Below are positions 1 to 7,149 of a DNA stretch of 8,442 nt, one piece after another. The notes beneath the pieces are model-generated. The model ran no database searches. It saw only the letters and a list, made by a program, of their open reading frames with translations, and was not told where the DNA came from. Location: assembly GCA_000436035.1 (NCBI GenBank), contig FR893303.1, forward strand, positions 1 to 8,442, in the 5' to 3' direction. Both the position numbers and the translations under genes were made by a program. Numbering within the stretch: the stretch's first letter is position 1; each line of letters opens with the position of its first letter. This DNA comes from Prevotella sp. CAG:732. Lineage in GTDB: Bacteria; Bacteroidota; Bacteroidia; Bacteroidales; Bacteroidaceae.

Positions 1-949
1 TATGGACTGCTACTACGACAAGGAATACAATGCAGACCCTGCGGTTGACAAGGCGAATGCCCGTGCATTGGATGGCACCCCAACCTACAATGGTGTCTTG
101 CTCCAAAACATCGAGACCACTGATGTATGCTCTGGCAATGCCATCTTCCTCATCGGTCGTCCTGAAAGCCACATCAAGAATGTGACGCTCGACAACGTAC
201 AGATCAATGCCAAGAAGGGTATCGACATCCGATTCGTGGATAATCTCATCTTCAAGAATGGCTCTAAAATTACAGTGAGCAACAATGGCACTATGTGGGT
301 GAAGAACTTTGACTCGACAGTCGATGATCAATGCGATGCTACCAAGACAACAGTTACCCCTCCTACCCCAACACCGGGGGATGTCATTGCCGATTCATAT
401 ATCCTCTATTCGAAAACACTGACTGATGGAAGCACATCTACTGCCACTTTCAGCAATGGATTCAGCATCAGCAACGAGAATGGTAAAACATACGCCGTAG
501 GTTCTGGTACGAATTACATCAAATACAGCGCTAACCCATATACCATCACGATCCCTAATGGAATTAAGATTAGCAAAATGGAGATAGAAGGCAAAGACAA
601 CTATGATACTGACGATGCTTATATTGGTGAAATCAATGGCGAGACCTATGATGCAAACAAATTTGTTTTTCCTAAAGACAAAAGCGTAAAGTCATACAGC
701 ATCAATTTCAGTACACCAGTAGAGAACACCTTAACCTTTACTCCCAAAGTAAAGCAAGTCATCTTGAAAATCACGCTATATACTAGCGGCACTACTGGCA
801 TTACAGCCATCACAGCCGACAGCACCAAGTCAGCGAACCTATACGACCTCAGCGGTCGTTTGATTGCTAAGAATGCCACAGCCGACAACCTAAAAGGCTT
901 GAGCAAGGGGATTTACATCCTCAACAACAAGAAATATACAGTAAAATAA
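1..949 (+). CDS. GH28-like polygalacturonase, C-terminal part (5' end outside window)
   Basis: The frame is open to the left edge, so the Met at base 2 is probably internal; 315 residues are visible. Residues 30-105 look like the last coils of a GH28 right-handed beta-helix: VLLQNIETTD, then IFLIGRPESHIKNVTL, then AKKGIDIRFVDN resemble the family's 'nI...l.G.PespI.nvtl.nv.i.akkG' pattern. GH28 enzymes cleave galacturonan (pectin) backbones; the catalytic Asp residues would lie upstream and cannot be checked. A Thr/Pro linker (116-126) leads to a Ser/Thr/Asn-rich, beta-predicted module (about 128-262) that I cannot assign. Residues 266-315 (LYDLSGRL, then GIYILNNKKYTVK) resemble a type IX secretion C-terminal sorting domain, so export to the cell surface is inferred. 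It converges on the minus-strand operon and is probably unrelated to it. Family confidence is moderate because only the end is visible. Confidence 0.72.
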   Translation, partial: MDCYYDKEYNADPAVDKANARALDGTPTYNGVLLQNIETTDVCSGNAIFLIGRPESHIKNVTLDNVQINAKKGIDIRFVDNLIFKNGSKITVSNNGTMWVKNFDSTVDDQCDATKTTVTPPTPTPGDVIADSYILYSKTLTDGSTSTATFSNGFSISNENGKTYAVGSGTNYIKYSANPYTITIPNGIKISKMEIEGKDNYDTDDAYIGEINGETYDANKFVFPKDKSVKSYSINFSTPVENTLTFTPKVKQVILKITLYTSGTTGITAITADSTKSANLYDLSGRLIAKNATADNLKGLSKGIYILNNKKYTVK

Positions 950-982
950 TAGTTTTCTCTAGCAAGACAGCTTACTATTCAG

Positions 983-1022
983 AAAAGGGGACGTGCCGTT
1001 AGATTACGACATGTCCCCTTTT
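983..1022 (+). terminator. Hairpin terminator after the GH28-like gene
   Basis: A perfect 10-base stem (AAAAGGGGAC at 983-992 with GTCCCCTTTT at 1013-1022) extends inward with further pairs and one mismatch. It begins 33 bases after the plus-strand stop codon. The flanking A and T runs make it readable from either strand. The T run is short, so efficiency is uncertain. Confidence 0.75.
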
Positions 1023-1082
1023 CACATCCCATCACGCCACCATCATTTGTCAGAGGGCTACTTCTTCTGCTAAAATACACTG

Positions 1083-1126
1083 AAAAAGCGATGCAGATTC
1101 CCTTTTCCGGGTCTGCATCGCCTTTC
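1083..1126 (-). terminator. Terminator of the glycogen operon, probably bidirectional
   Basis: GCGATGCAGA (1088-1097) pairs perfectly with TCTGCATCGC (1112-1121) around a short pyrimidine-rich loop. On the minus strand the stem is followed by TTTTT (bases 1087-1083), giving a classic intrinsic terminator 67 bases past the GH57 stop codon. On the plus strand it is followed by CTTTCTTTT, so it can also back up the hairpin at 983-1022. Confidence 0.8.
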
Positions 1127-1187
1127 TTTTCTCTATGATATATAAGGGTGAGCACGCCACACCTTATCTTTCATTCATACGATTCCA

Positions 1188-2624
1188 TTACTCAGCCTTT
1201 GGCTCAGTTGGCTTTTCTGCCTTTGCCTTGGTCGCTGTCTTCTTCGTTGCGGTCTTGGCTGGAGCTTTCTTTGCAGCTGGCTTAGCGGCAGCCTTACCCT
1301 TATCTGCACGAAGTTTCTCAGCCTCATTCTCTATCTTCTCTATCTTAGCCTGGAGATGGACGATTTCCTTATCCTTCATCTCAATCTCCTCCTCCATATT
1401 CTTCACACTCGTCAAGTAGTTCTCCAACTGATCGTTATCGACATCAGCAGGATAGAGCTGATCGACTCTTCTGAGGAAGTCACCCAAGATATTCATATAG
1501 TTGGTGAACGCATCGAAAGGACTGGAGTAGATACCACGGTCGAGGCCTACATTGCTTGGCTTGGTGGTCATAAAGCGGAAGTGGTTGCTTGCCTGCAGAT
1601 AATCCCAGTCTTGGTTGATACGTGGGTCGTTGGCAATACGTACACGATCTGCCACACTATAAAGCTTGTTGAAAGCCTCACGCTGCATTGGGTTACCGAG
1701 CCATGTGCTCACGTCACGCTCCTCATCCACCCAACTCAAGGTATCAGGTACGTTCAACTCTCCTACCGACTTCATCTTCTTGCAAATCTCAGAAGGTGTA
1801 GAGAAAGTGATGCCCTTCTCCTTAGCGCAAGCTGGGAGAGCCTTGAAGAACTCTAGGATATTGCTAGACAATGGCTGGGCGATACCGAGGGCAGACAACT
1901 CCATGAAGATGTTGATGATTTGCTCCTCCTGTGGCAAAGCCGCAATCTCATTGATATAGGTATCAGCGAAGAGAGGATAGCCATCCCAACTGCTGTTATT
2001 GAAACGCAAGGAGATGTCATCGCTCAACTTGATGTCTCGCAGCAAGAGTTTCAAGTTAGGAGCCAAAGGACAATGATATACATAATGTGGGGACTTCCAA
2101 CCAAGCACGTGCTTAGCACCCTCAGTCAGCATACCCTTAAAGCCCATCTGTGATGCCTGCAAACCGATGTCATCGCTGTAGATAAGCGAAGAGTTGCGCA
2201 GGATAGTTGGTTCTTTGCCGAAGTACTCCTTGATCTTGGCAGCCTGGCGCTTCACCTCCTTGGCAAAGCTATCCTCATTGATGAGGGATGCCAAGCCGTG
2301 TGAATAAGGCTCAGCCAAGAACTCCACGCAACCCGTGTTGTTGAGTTCCTGCAACTTCTCCAACACCTGAGGAGCGTGCAACTCCAACTGCTCCATGCCG
2401 ACGCCCGACAGAGAGAAAGCCACCTTGAAGTACTTGTCGCTATTGTTGATCATCTCCAAGAGGGCGTTGAGAGCTGGCATGTACGACTTCTCAGCTATCT
2501 CATTGATGCTACGCTCGTTCTCATAGTCGTCATAGTAATAATGGTCGGTACCGATGTCGAAGAAGCGGTAGCGTTTCAGATGGGTAATCTGATGTATCTC
2601 GAAATATAAACAAATTGTTTTCAT
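1188..2624 (-). CDS. GH57 alpha-amylase-like protein with substituted catalytic residues and Lys/Ala-rich tail
   Basis: The 478-residue protein aligns by eye with GH57 alpha-amylases of the Methanocaldococcus type. It has FEIHQ (8-12), SGVGMEQLE (73-81), EFLAEPYSHGLASL (101-114), RNSSLIY (143-149), FMELSALG (240-247) and WLGNPMQREAF (308-318). Active members read RNTELIY with Glu as nucleophile and FMDYETFGEH with Asp as acid. Here those positions are Ser146 (codon TCG at 2189-2187) and Glu242 (GAG at 1901-1899), matching the reported 'alpha-amylase-like' subgroup that lacks catalytic residues. After the family domain come a likely coiled coil (about 400-440) and a 37-residue tail (442-478) in which 24 residues are Lys or Ala. 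There is no signal peptide, so it is cytoplasmic. It starts 23 bases after the glycosyltransferase stop and is the last gene of the operon. It may bind alpha-glucan without hydrolysing it, or use altered chemistry. The fold is confident; the activity is not. Confidence 0.85.
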   Translation of the reverse strand: MKTICLYFEIHQITHLKRYRFFDIGTDHYYYDDYENERSINEIAEKSYMPALNALLEMINNSDKYFKVAFSLSGVGMEQLELHAPQVLEKLQELNNTGCVEFLAEPYSHGLASLINEDSFAKEVKRQAAKIKEYFGKEPTILRNSSLIYSDDIGLQASQMGFKGMLTEGAKHVLGWKSPHYVYHCPLAPNLKLLLRDIKLSDDISLRFNNSSWDGYPLFADTYINEIAALPQEEQIINIFMELSALGIAQPLSSNILEFFKALPACAKEKGITFSTPSEICKKMKSVGELNVPDTLSWVDEERDVSTWLGNPMQREAFNKLYSVADRVRIANDPRINQDWDYLQASNHFRFMTTKPSNVGLDRGIYSSPFDAFTNYMNILGDFLRRVDQLYPADVDNDQLENYLTSVKNMEEEIEMKDKEIVHLQAKIEKIENEAEKLRADKGKAAAKPAAKKAPAKTATKKTATKAKAEKPTEPKAE

Positions 2625-2633
2625 AATTCTAAA

Positions 2634-2652
2634 TTATTAATTATTAATTATT
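2634..2652. repeat. 7-base tandem repeat (TTATTAA, about 2.7 copies)
   Basis: TTATTAA occurs at 2634-2640 and 2641-2647, followed by the partial copy TTATT at 2648-2652. It fills most of the 23-base gap between the glycosyltransferase and GH57 genes and overlaps the glycosyltransferase stop codon. It leaves no purine-rich ribosome binding site for GH57; the AT-rich leader probably serves instead, as is usual in Bacteroidota. Confidence 0.6.
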
Positions 2653-3916
2653 TCCACCCCAAGGTCTTGAGGTAAAGGTCTTTGATGCGAGCACCCACTT
2701 TCTCCCAAGTGATTTGGTCAACCTCCTTCTTGCCTTCCACAGAGAGGTAGTCGAAGAGACTCTCATTGTGGCAGATGCTGTAGATGGCATCGGCGAGGGC
2801 ATGGATGTCCCAGTAATCTACCTTGATGCAGTTGGTAAGAATCTCACCACAACCGCTCTGCTTGGAGATAATGGTAGGTGTGCCACATTGCATCGCCTCC
2901 AATGGGGAGATACCAAAAGGCTCACTCACGGAAGGCATCACATACACATCAGAATCCTTCAAGCACTCATACACCTGTTTGCCACGCATGAATCCAGGGA
3001 AGTGGAAGCGGTCAGCAATGCCACGCTCGGCTGCGAGATAAATCATCTGGTCCATCATATCGCCAGAACCAGCCATACAGAAACGGACGTTACGGCTACG
3101 GTGCAATACCATGTTGGCTGCCTCGACAAAGTACTCAGGTCCTTTCTGCATCGTCAATCGCCCCAAGAAGGTGACGACCTTCTCCTTGCCCTTATGGTCA
3201 GGGCGAGGGATGTCTTGCCACTCTTGCTTCAATGGATAAACGGCATTGTGCATGGCGAAGCACTTGCGTGGGTCTTGGTGATATTGGTTGATGACCGTCT
3301 GTCGGGTCAACTCAGACACACACATGATGCAGTCGGCGTTGTCCATACCATCCTTCTCGATGGCATACACGGTAGGGTTCACCTTGCCACGGCTACGGTC
3401 GAAGTCGGTAGCATGTACATGGATGCACAATGGCTTGCCGCTCACTCTCTTGGCATGGATGCCAGCAGGGAAAGTCAACCAGTCGTGTGCATGGATAATA
3501 TCAAAATCTTCGGAACGAGCCACGACACCAGCGATGATGGAATAGTTGTTGATCTCATCATGCAGGTTGGATGGATAGCCACCGGCGAAGTCCATACAAC
3601 CGAGGTCATTGACGTTCATATAGTTGAAGTCGGCATAGATATGGTCACGATAGCGGAAATAGTCATCCGGATTCATGACGTTGCCCACACGCTGCTGCAC
3701 ATAATCGTGGTTAACATCACGCCAAGCGATAGGCACCGAGTTCATTGCCACGATCTTGCAAGCACTGCGGTCTTCATCACCGAAAGGATGAGGAAGGCAC
3801 AAAGTGATATCCACATCGCCCTGGGCATGCAAGCCCTGGGAAATACCAAAGTTGGCAGTAGCCAAACCACCATATACGTGAGGAGGATACTCCCATCCAA
3901 ACATTAATACTTTCAT
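2648..3916 (-). CDS. GT4-family glycosyltransferase, glycogen synthase-like
   Basis: This 422-residue GT-B protein probably transfers a hexose from a nucleotide sugar to an alpha-glucan. The start at 3916 gives MKVLMFGWEYPPHVYGGL, the N-terminal glycine loop typical of the fold. An upstream Met at 3967 lies inside the debranching gene, whereas an AAGGAGG site sits 8 bases before 3916. Other motifs are IIHAHDW (140-146), HATDFDR (168-174), the GRLTMQKG donor-site loop with Arg253 and Lys258, and the E-x7-E motif EPFGISPLE (Glu332 and Glu340). Length is usual for GT4. No signal peptide or membrane segment is seen, so it is cytoplasmic. It lies 16 bases after the debranching gene and 23 before GH57. 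Context points to glycogen; the donor (ADP- or UDP-glucose) cannot be read from the sequence. Unlike its neighbours, its key residues look intact. Confidence 0.87.
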   Translation of the reverse strand: MKVLMFGWEYPPHVYGGLATANFGISQGLHAQGDVDITLCLPHPFGDEDRSACKIVAMNSVPIAWRDVNHDYVQQRVGNVMNPDDYFRYRDHIYADFNYMNVNDLGCMDFAGGYPSNLHDEINNYSIIAGVVARSEDFDIIHAHDWLTFPAGIHAKRVSGKPLCIHVHATDFDRSRGKVNPTVYAIEKDGMDNADCIMCVSELTRQTVINQYHQDPRKCFAMHNAVYPLKQEWQDIPRPDHKGKEKVVTFLGRLTMQKGPEYFVEAANMVLHRSRNVRFCMAGSGDMMDQMIYLAAERGIADRFHFPGFMRGKQVYECLKDSDVYVMPSVSEPFGISPLEAMQCGTPTIISKQSGCGEILTNCIKVDYWDIHALADAIYSICHNESLFDYLSVEGKKEVDQITWEKVGARIKDLYLKTLGWK

Positions 3917-3924
3917 ATAGCAGT

Positions 3925-3931
3925 CCTCCTT
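3925..3931 (-). promoter_or_regulatory. Strong Shine-Dalgarno site (AAGGAGG) of the glycosyltransferase gene
   Basis: On the minus strand AAGGAGG is followed by 8 bases and then ATG at 3916. It sits wholly in the 16-base gap after the debranching gene stop (3935-3933). It fixes the start codon. It also stands out because the other gene starts in this window have AT-rich leaders with no such site. Confidence 0.8.
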
Positions 3932-3932
3932 A

Positions 3933-5876
3933 TTAATATTGATACTTTTCAAGTAATTCCAAAGCACGCAAGATCTCTGCCACGTTCATGGCGAAAGAGA
4001 TGGCTCCTCGTCCATGGAAAGGTGGGTTGCCATCAAAGAGTTCGCTGATGGTACCCAAGCAATGGCATGACATCTCATCCTCGTAGCCCACCATCTGGCG
4101 CTCGATGAAGCTGAGACGTGTGCGGCGATAAAGCTTCAGGCTAGCCTCCATATAGAAGCCACCGAGCCATGGCCATGCCGTACCCTGGTGGTAAGCATAG
4201 TCGCGCTGTGTCTGTGGTCCCACATACACTGGATTGTAACCGCCACTCTTAGGAGAGAGCGAGCGCAATCCCTTAGGAGTCAGGAGTTCACGAGTACAGA
4301 TGTCGAGCACCTTCTTCTTCTGGTCTTGTGAGAGAGGAGAATAGTCGAAAGCGACAGGGAATATCATGTTAGGACGCACACTCCAGTCGATCATGTTACC
4401 ATCCACATAGTCGTAGAGATAGCCATATTCATTGAGGAATGTATCGAGGAATGACAGCTTGGTCTTCTCTGCGATTTCGAGGAAATGCTGTTGCTGGTCA
4501 GACTTGCCATCGAGTTCTGCCAAAGCGGCTCCGAAACAGAGGGCATTGTACCAGAGGGCATTAAACTCCACGATATATCCACTACGTGGCACCACAGGAC
4601 GACCATTTGCCGTGGAGTTCATCCACGTCACAGCCTTGTCCTTTCCGTTAGTATAGAGAAGTCCGTTAGGATGTAGTTCTAGGTTAGGATGATGATTACC
4701 CTCAATAAACTGGAGGATATTGCGGATGAACTTGCCATATTTCTTCAGGCATTCTTCCTTGCTGGTCTCCTTGGCATACTGTTGCAAAGCCCAGATAGCC
4801 CAAAGAGGCACATCAGGTTGTTCCATCTCAGTGATATTCACGGAGATAGGTTTGCCTTCCATAAACTCATAGTAGCCCTTTATGGCGGTCTTCATCACGA
4901 GTTCGAAGTAGTCGTCCTCCTCTATGGAGAGGGTCAAGCCTGGCAATGCGATGAATGTATCACGGGCACGGCACTTGAACCAAGGATAACCTGCCAAGAT
5001 ATAGCGGTCGTCATTCTTCTCACGGCGATGGAACTGGTGAGCCGCATTGACAAGGCAGTGGAAGAAGTTGTCGCGAGGCGCACGCTCATCTACCTCCTTG
5101 TCGAAGAGACGCTTCAGTGTACTGGTCTTGATTTCCGATGTGGAGGCAGCGAAGACAATGCTCTCGCCCTTCTTGATGTCCATCTCGAAGTAACCTGGCA
5201 CGTAAAGATCCTCATTGGAAGCATAGCCACGCTCCTGCTCCTTAGGATATTCCACGCCACGATACCAATCGGGAGCGAAGACAAACTCATTCTTCTTGGA
5301 GAACTGCATATAGAGATCGGGATAACCTGCATACATACAAGTCTTGATTCCATTATCGACCATCGAATACTCACGAGAGGCAGTGCCGTTCTCATGCGTA
5401 AACTGACGAACGCTGCGGAAAGCAAGGAATGGACGGAAACGAAGTTTGGTAGCGGAATGACAATCCACCATGGTGTAACGGATCAAGATACGATCCTCAT
5501 AATGCTGGAACACCACTTCCTTTTTCAGGATAACGCCACCTACACGATAAAGCGTCGTAGGCACCTTATCACAATCAAACTCACGGATGTACTTATGACC
5601 CATTGGACTGAAGTTATTGCCTTGGTACTTGTGCAATCCCAGGTTGAATTCAGCGCCATGCTGAATGACTGTTGGGTCGAGCGAACTCAGCAGCACATGG
5701 TTCTCATCGTCCAGTTCAGGAACGGGAACAACCAACAAGCCGTGATACTTTCGAGTATTACAGTCCACAATCGTAGAGCACGAATAAGCACCCGAACGGT
5801 TGGTTCTTAGCAACTCCTTCGGCAATGACTCTTGAAGATTAGTCATCAGGGCCTTTTCGAATTTTAGATAACTCAT
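3933..5876 (-). CDS. Glycogen debranching enzyme, GH133-type amylo-alpha-1,6-glucosidase
   Basis: The 647-residue protein would remove alpha-1,6 branch glucosyl units from glycogen. The N-terminal half (about 20-255) matches the bacterial debranching N-domain (TNRSGAYSCSTIVDCNTRKY, 25-44). The C-terminal half (about 265-645) is the (alpha/alpha)6 catalytic domain: AGYPWFKCRARDTFIALPGL (295-314), VTWMNST (416-422), VEFNALWYNAL (436-446), YHQGTAWPWLGG (562-573) and TISELFDG (609-616). Glu612 aligns with the base reported for eukaryotic enzymes (yeast-type GLTELTN). The partner acid, the Asp of TWMD, is Asn420 here (codon AAC at 4619-4617). The usual WGRDT reads RARDT. There is no glucanotransferase half as in eukaryotes, so a separate enzyme would shorten branches first. 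It is cytoplasmic (no signal peptide) and the first gene of the operon, about 48 bases from a clear promoter. Family is secure; catalytic competence is open. Confidence 0.9.
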   Translation of the reverse strand: MSYLKFEKALMTNLQESLPKELLRTNRSGAYSCSTIVDCNTRKYHGLLVVPVPELDDENHVLLSSLDPTVIQHGAEFNLGLHKYQGNNFSPMGHKYIREFDCDKVPTTLYRVGGVILKKEVVFQHYEDRILIRYTMVDCHSATKLRFRPFLAFRSVRQFTHENGTASREYSMVDNGIKTCMYAGYPDLYMQFSKKNEFVFAPDWYRGVEYPKEQERGYASNEDLYVPGYFEMDIKKGESIVFAASTSEIKTSTLKRLFDKEVDERAPRDNFFHCLVNAAHQFHRREKNDDRYILAGYPWFKCRARDTFIALPGLTLSIEEDDYFELVMKTAIKGYYEFMEGKPISVNITEMEQPDVPLWAIWALQQYAKETSKEECLKKYGKFIRNILQFIEGNHHPNLELHPNGLLYTNGKDKAVTWMNSTANGRPVVPRSGYIVEFNALWYNALCFGAALAELDGKSDQQQHFLEIAEKTKLSFLDTFLNEYGYLYDYVDGNMIDWSVRPNMIFPVAFDYSPLSQDQKKKVLDICTRELLTPKGLRSLSPKSGGYNPVYVGPQTQRDYAYHQGTAWPWLGGFYMEASLKLYRRTRLSFIERQMVGYEDEMSCHCLGTISELFDGNPPFHGRGAISFAMNVAEILRALELLEKYQY

Positions 5877-5923
5877 AGATCTACATTAAGGTTTTAATAT
5901 TTTTAGATTCGTTATTGTGCTTT

Positions 5924-5954
5924 CAAAGGTAAGGAAAAAAAGTGAAACCGCAAA
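5924..5954 (-). promoter_or_regulatory. Bacteroidota-type promoter of the glycogen operon
   Basis: On the minus strand TTTG (5954-5951) is followed by 19 bases and then TACCTTTG (5931-5924). This matches the -33 TTTG and -7 TAnnTTTG consensus at its normal spacing. Transcription would begin near base 5917, leaving a leader of roughly 40 AT-rich bases before the debranching ATG at 5876. No operator was recognised. Confidence 0.8.
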
Positions 5955-6051
5955 GTTTTTGGGCAAAGTTTTTCAGAAAAAGCCTAGATTTAATGTTTTA
6001 TAAGCATTTATCCACCCAAATTGATGCTTTTTCGCTTGTTTTTTAAACGAG

Positions 6052-6099
6052 AGAAGTCAGCTTGCCCTACCCTCTCATGATATCTGCAAGCCGACTTCT
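6052..6099 (-). terminator. Long hairpin downstream of the lipid kinase gene, possible weak terminator
   Basis: AGAAGTC-A-GCTTGC (6052-6065) pairs with GCAAGC-C-GACTTCT (6086-6099): 13 pairs with one mismatch around a 20-base loop. It starts 22 bases after the kinase stop codon. On the minus strand the T tract after the stem is poor (CTCGTTTAAAAAAC), so termination may be weak or the hairpin may protect the 3' end of the mRNA. The rest of the 245-base gap 5877-6121 holds the operon promoter and nothing else I recognise. Confidence 0.6.
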
Positions 6100-6121
6100 T
6101 ACATCAATTTAATGATAAGTT

Positions 6122-7054
6122 CTATTGTGGTATCAAGAAGTTGACTACCTCTTGTTCCACAGTGATCCGATAAGGACCTTTAGGTGTATTCATCAATCTG
6201 CCATCCACGCCTATCATGGCATGTGCCGCCTCTTCCACCACCACCTCTTGGGTACGGTAAGGATGCACGCTCTTATGGTTGAGGAACTTTCCCTTCACGA
6301 AGAGATAGATGCCCTCGAAGAGTTGCGTCATCTCTGGATGATAGACCACCGACACATCCAGCAATCCGTTGTATGGAACGGCATTAGGGGTTTGACCATA
6401 GCCTGTGGCATTTCCTATGCACATGGTCATCACCTTGCGCTTGATGACATCAGAATTAATCTTGATGTTCATGCGATAATCGAGGCGTTGGAATATCATC
6501 AGCACAAATGAGAAGATGAATGAAAGTGTACGAGAGCCAAACACATGATGGGTCTTGCGACGGAGATTCATGATAGAGGCGATGAGTCCCACATTGACAC
6601 AGTTGAGAAAATAGCGATGGCATTTCTCACCTTTCTTATTGGTATAGCGTATGCAGCCTAAGTCTATCTTTCTGACACGGCGCTTCAACAACCATTGTAT
6701 GGTCTGCTCATAGTTGCTATCGTCAAAGCCCCAGAAATAGGCAAAGTCGTTCATCAAACCATTCGGGATAATACCCAATGCTATCTCGTCACGCACACTT
6801 TTCTCCACCTGCATCAAGCAGTTGACCGCATCGTTCAAGGCTGAGTCACCTCCGACAATGACTATCGTCTTGTAGCCATTGTTGATGAACATCTTGACCA
6901 GTCGCTCCACGCTGTTCTGGTTCTCACTCTGCACGAAGTCATAATCGACATGATTTTGGCGCAAGGCCTTTTCTATTTTAGCCCAACGCTTATCGCTTCC
7001 CCATCCTCCTCTCGGACAATAGAGCAAGCCCCACTTGTTCTCATTTACTGCCAC
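6122..7054 (-). CDS. Diacylglycerol/sphingoid kinase-like lipid kinase (DAGK catalytic family, YegS/LCB5-like)
   Basis: The 310-residue protein fits the bacterial lipid kinase family that phosphorylates diacylglycerol or related lipids with ATP. IVIVGGDSALND (64-75) occupies the nucleotide-loop position, GIIPNGLMNDFA (94-105) the second loop, then IDLG (130-133), FLNCVNVGLIA (149-159), IGNATGYG and PYNGLLDVSVV (213-237), and GVDGRL (282-287). Both nucleotide motifs depart from consensus: GGDGT reads GGDSA, and P-x-GTGNDFA reads PNGLMNDFA. Length and domain order are normal. The start is GTG at 7054; in-frame upstream sequence reaches TAA after four codons with no ATG. No signal peptide is seen, so it is probably a cytoplasmic or peripheral membrane protein. 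It lies 86 bases after miaA on the same strand and could be cotranscribed. Substrate is unknown; sphingolipid or ceramide is possible in this phylum. Confidence 0.82.
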   Translation of the reverse strand: MAVNENKWGLLYCPRGGWGSDKRWAKIEKALRQNHVDYDFVQSENQNSVERLVKMFINNGYKTIVIVGGDSALNDAVNCLMQVEKSVRDEIALGIIPNGLMNDFAYFWGFDDSNYEQTIQWLLKRRVRKIDLGCIRYTNKKGEKCHRYFLNCVNVGLIASIMNLRRKTHHVFGSRTLSFIFSFVLMIFQRLDYRMNIKINSDVIKRKVMTMCIGNATGYGQTPNAVPYNGLLDVSVVYHPEMTQLFEGIYLFVKGKFLNHKSVHPYRTQEVVVEEAAHAMIGVDGRLMNTPKGPYRITVEQEVVNFLIPQ

Positions 7055-7122
7055 GGCGAAAATAAATTATAAATCATAAATATTAAATAACAAATAGGCC
7101 TACGCCATTAGATGCTATTGAA

Positions 7123-7149
7123 TTCTTCACTCTTCGTTCTTCACTCTTC
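7123..7149. repeat. 13-base direct repeat across the miaA stop codon
   Basis: TTCTTCACTCTTC occurs at 7123-7135 and again at 7137-7149, followed by a partial third unit (ACTC at 7150-7153). The second copy contains the miaA TGA (7143-7141). The rest of the miaA-kinase gap (7055-7122) is AT-rich, with a short TAGGCCTA palindrome but no promoter I trust. Confidence 0.6.

Noticed and set aside
2714..3907. 397-codon open frame on the plus strand opposite the glycosyltransferase
   Set aside because: It is a mirror frame of a well-supported GT4 gene; its translation is rich in His, Ile and Val with no recognisable domain.
3917..3967. Upstream Met extending the glycosyltransferase by 17 residues
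   Set aside because: The extension overlaps the debranching coding sequence, while ATG 3916 has an ideal AAGGAGG site and begins with the conserved family N-terminus.
4689..5810. 373-codon open frame on the plus strand opposite the debranching gene
   Set aside because: It lies antisense to a gene with strong family motifs and shows no motifs of its own; few stops arise from the codon use of the real gene.
6002..6030. AAGCAT...ATGCTT inverted repeat followed by TTTTT, terminator-like on the plus strand
   Set aside because: The stem is only 6 pairs with a long loop and there is no plus-strand gene upstream for it to terminate.
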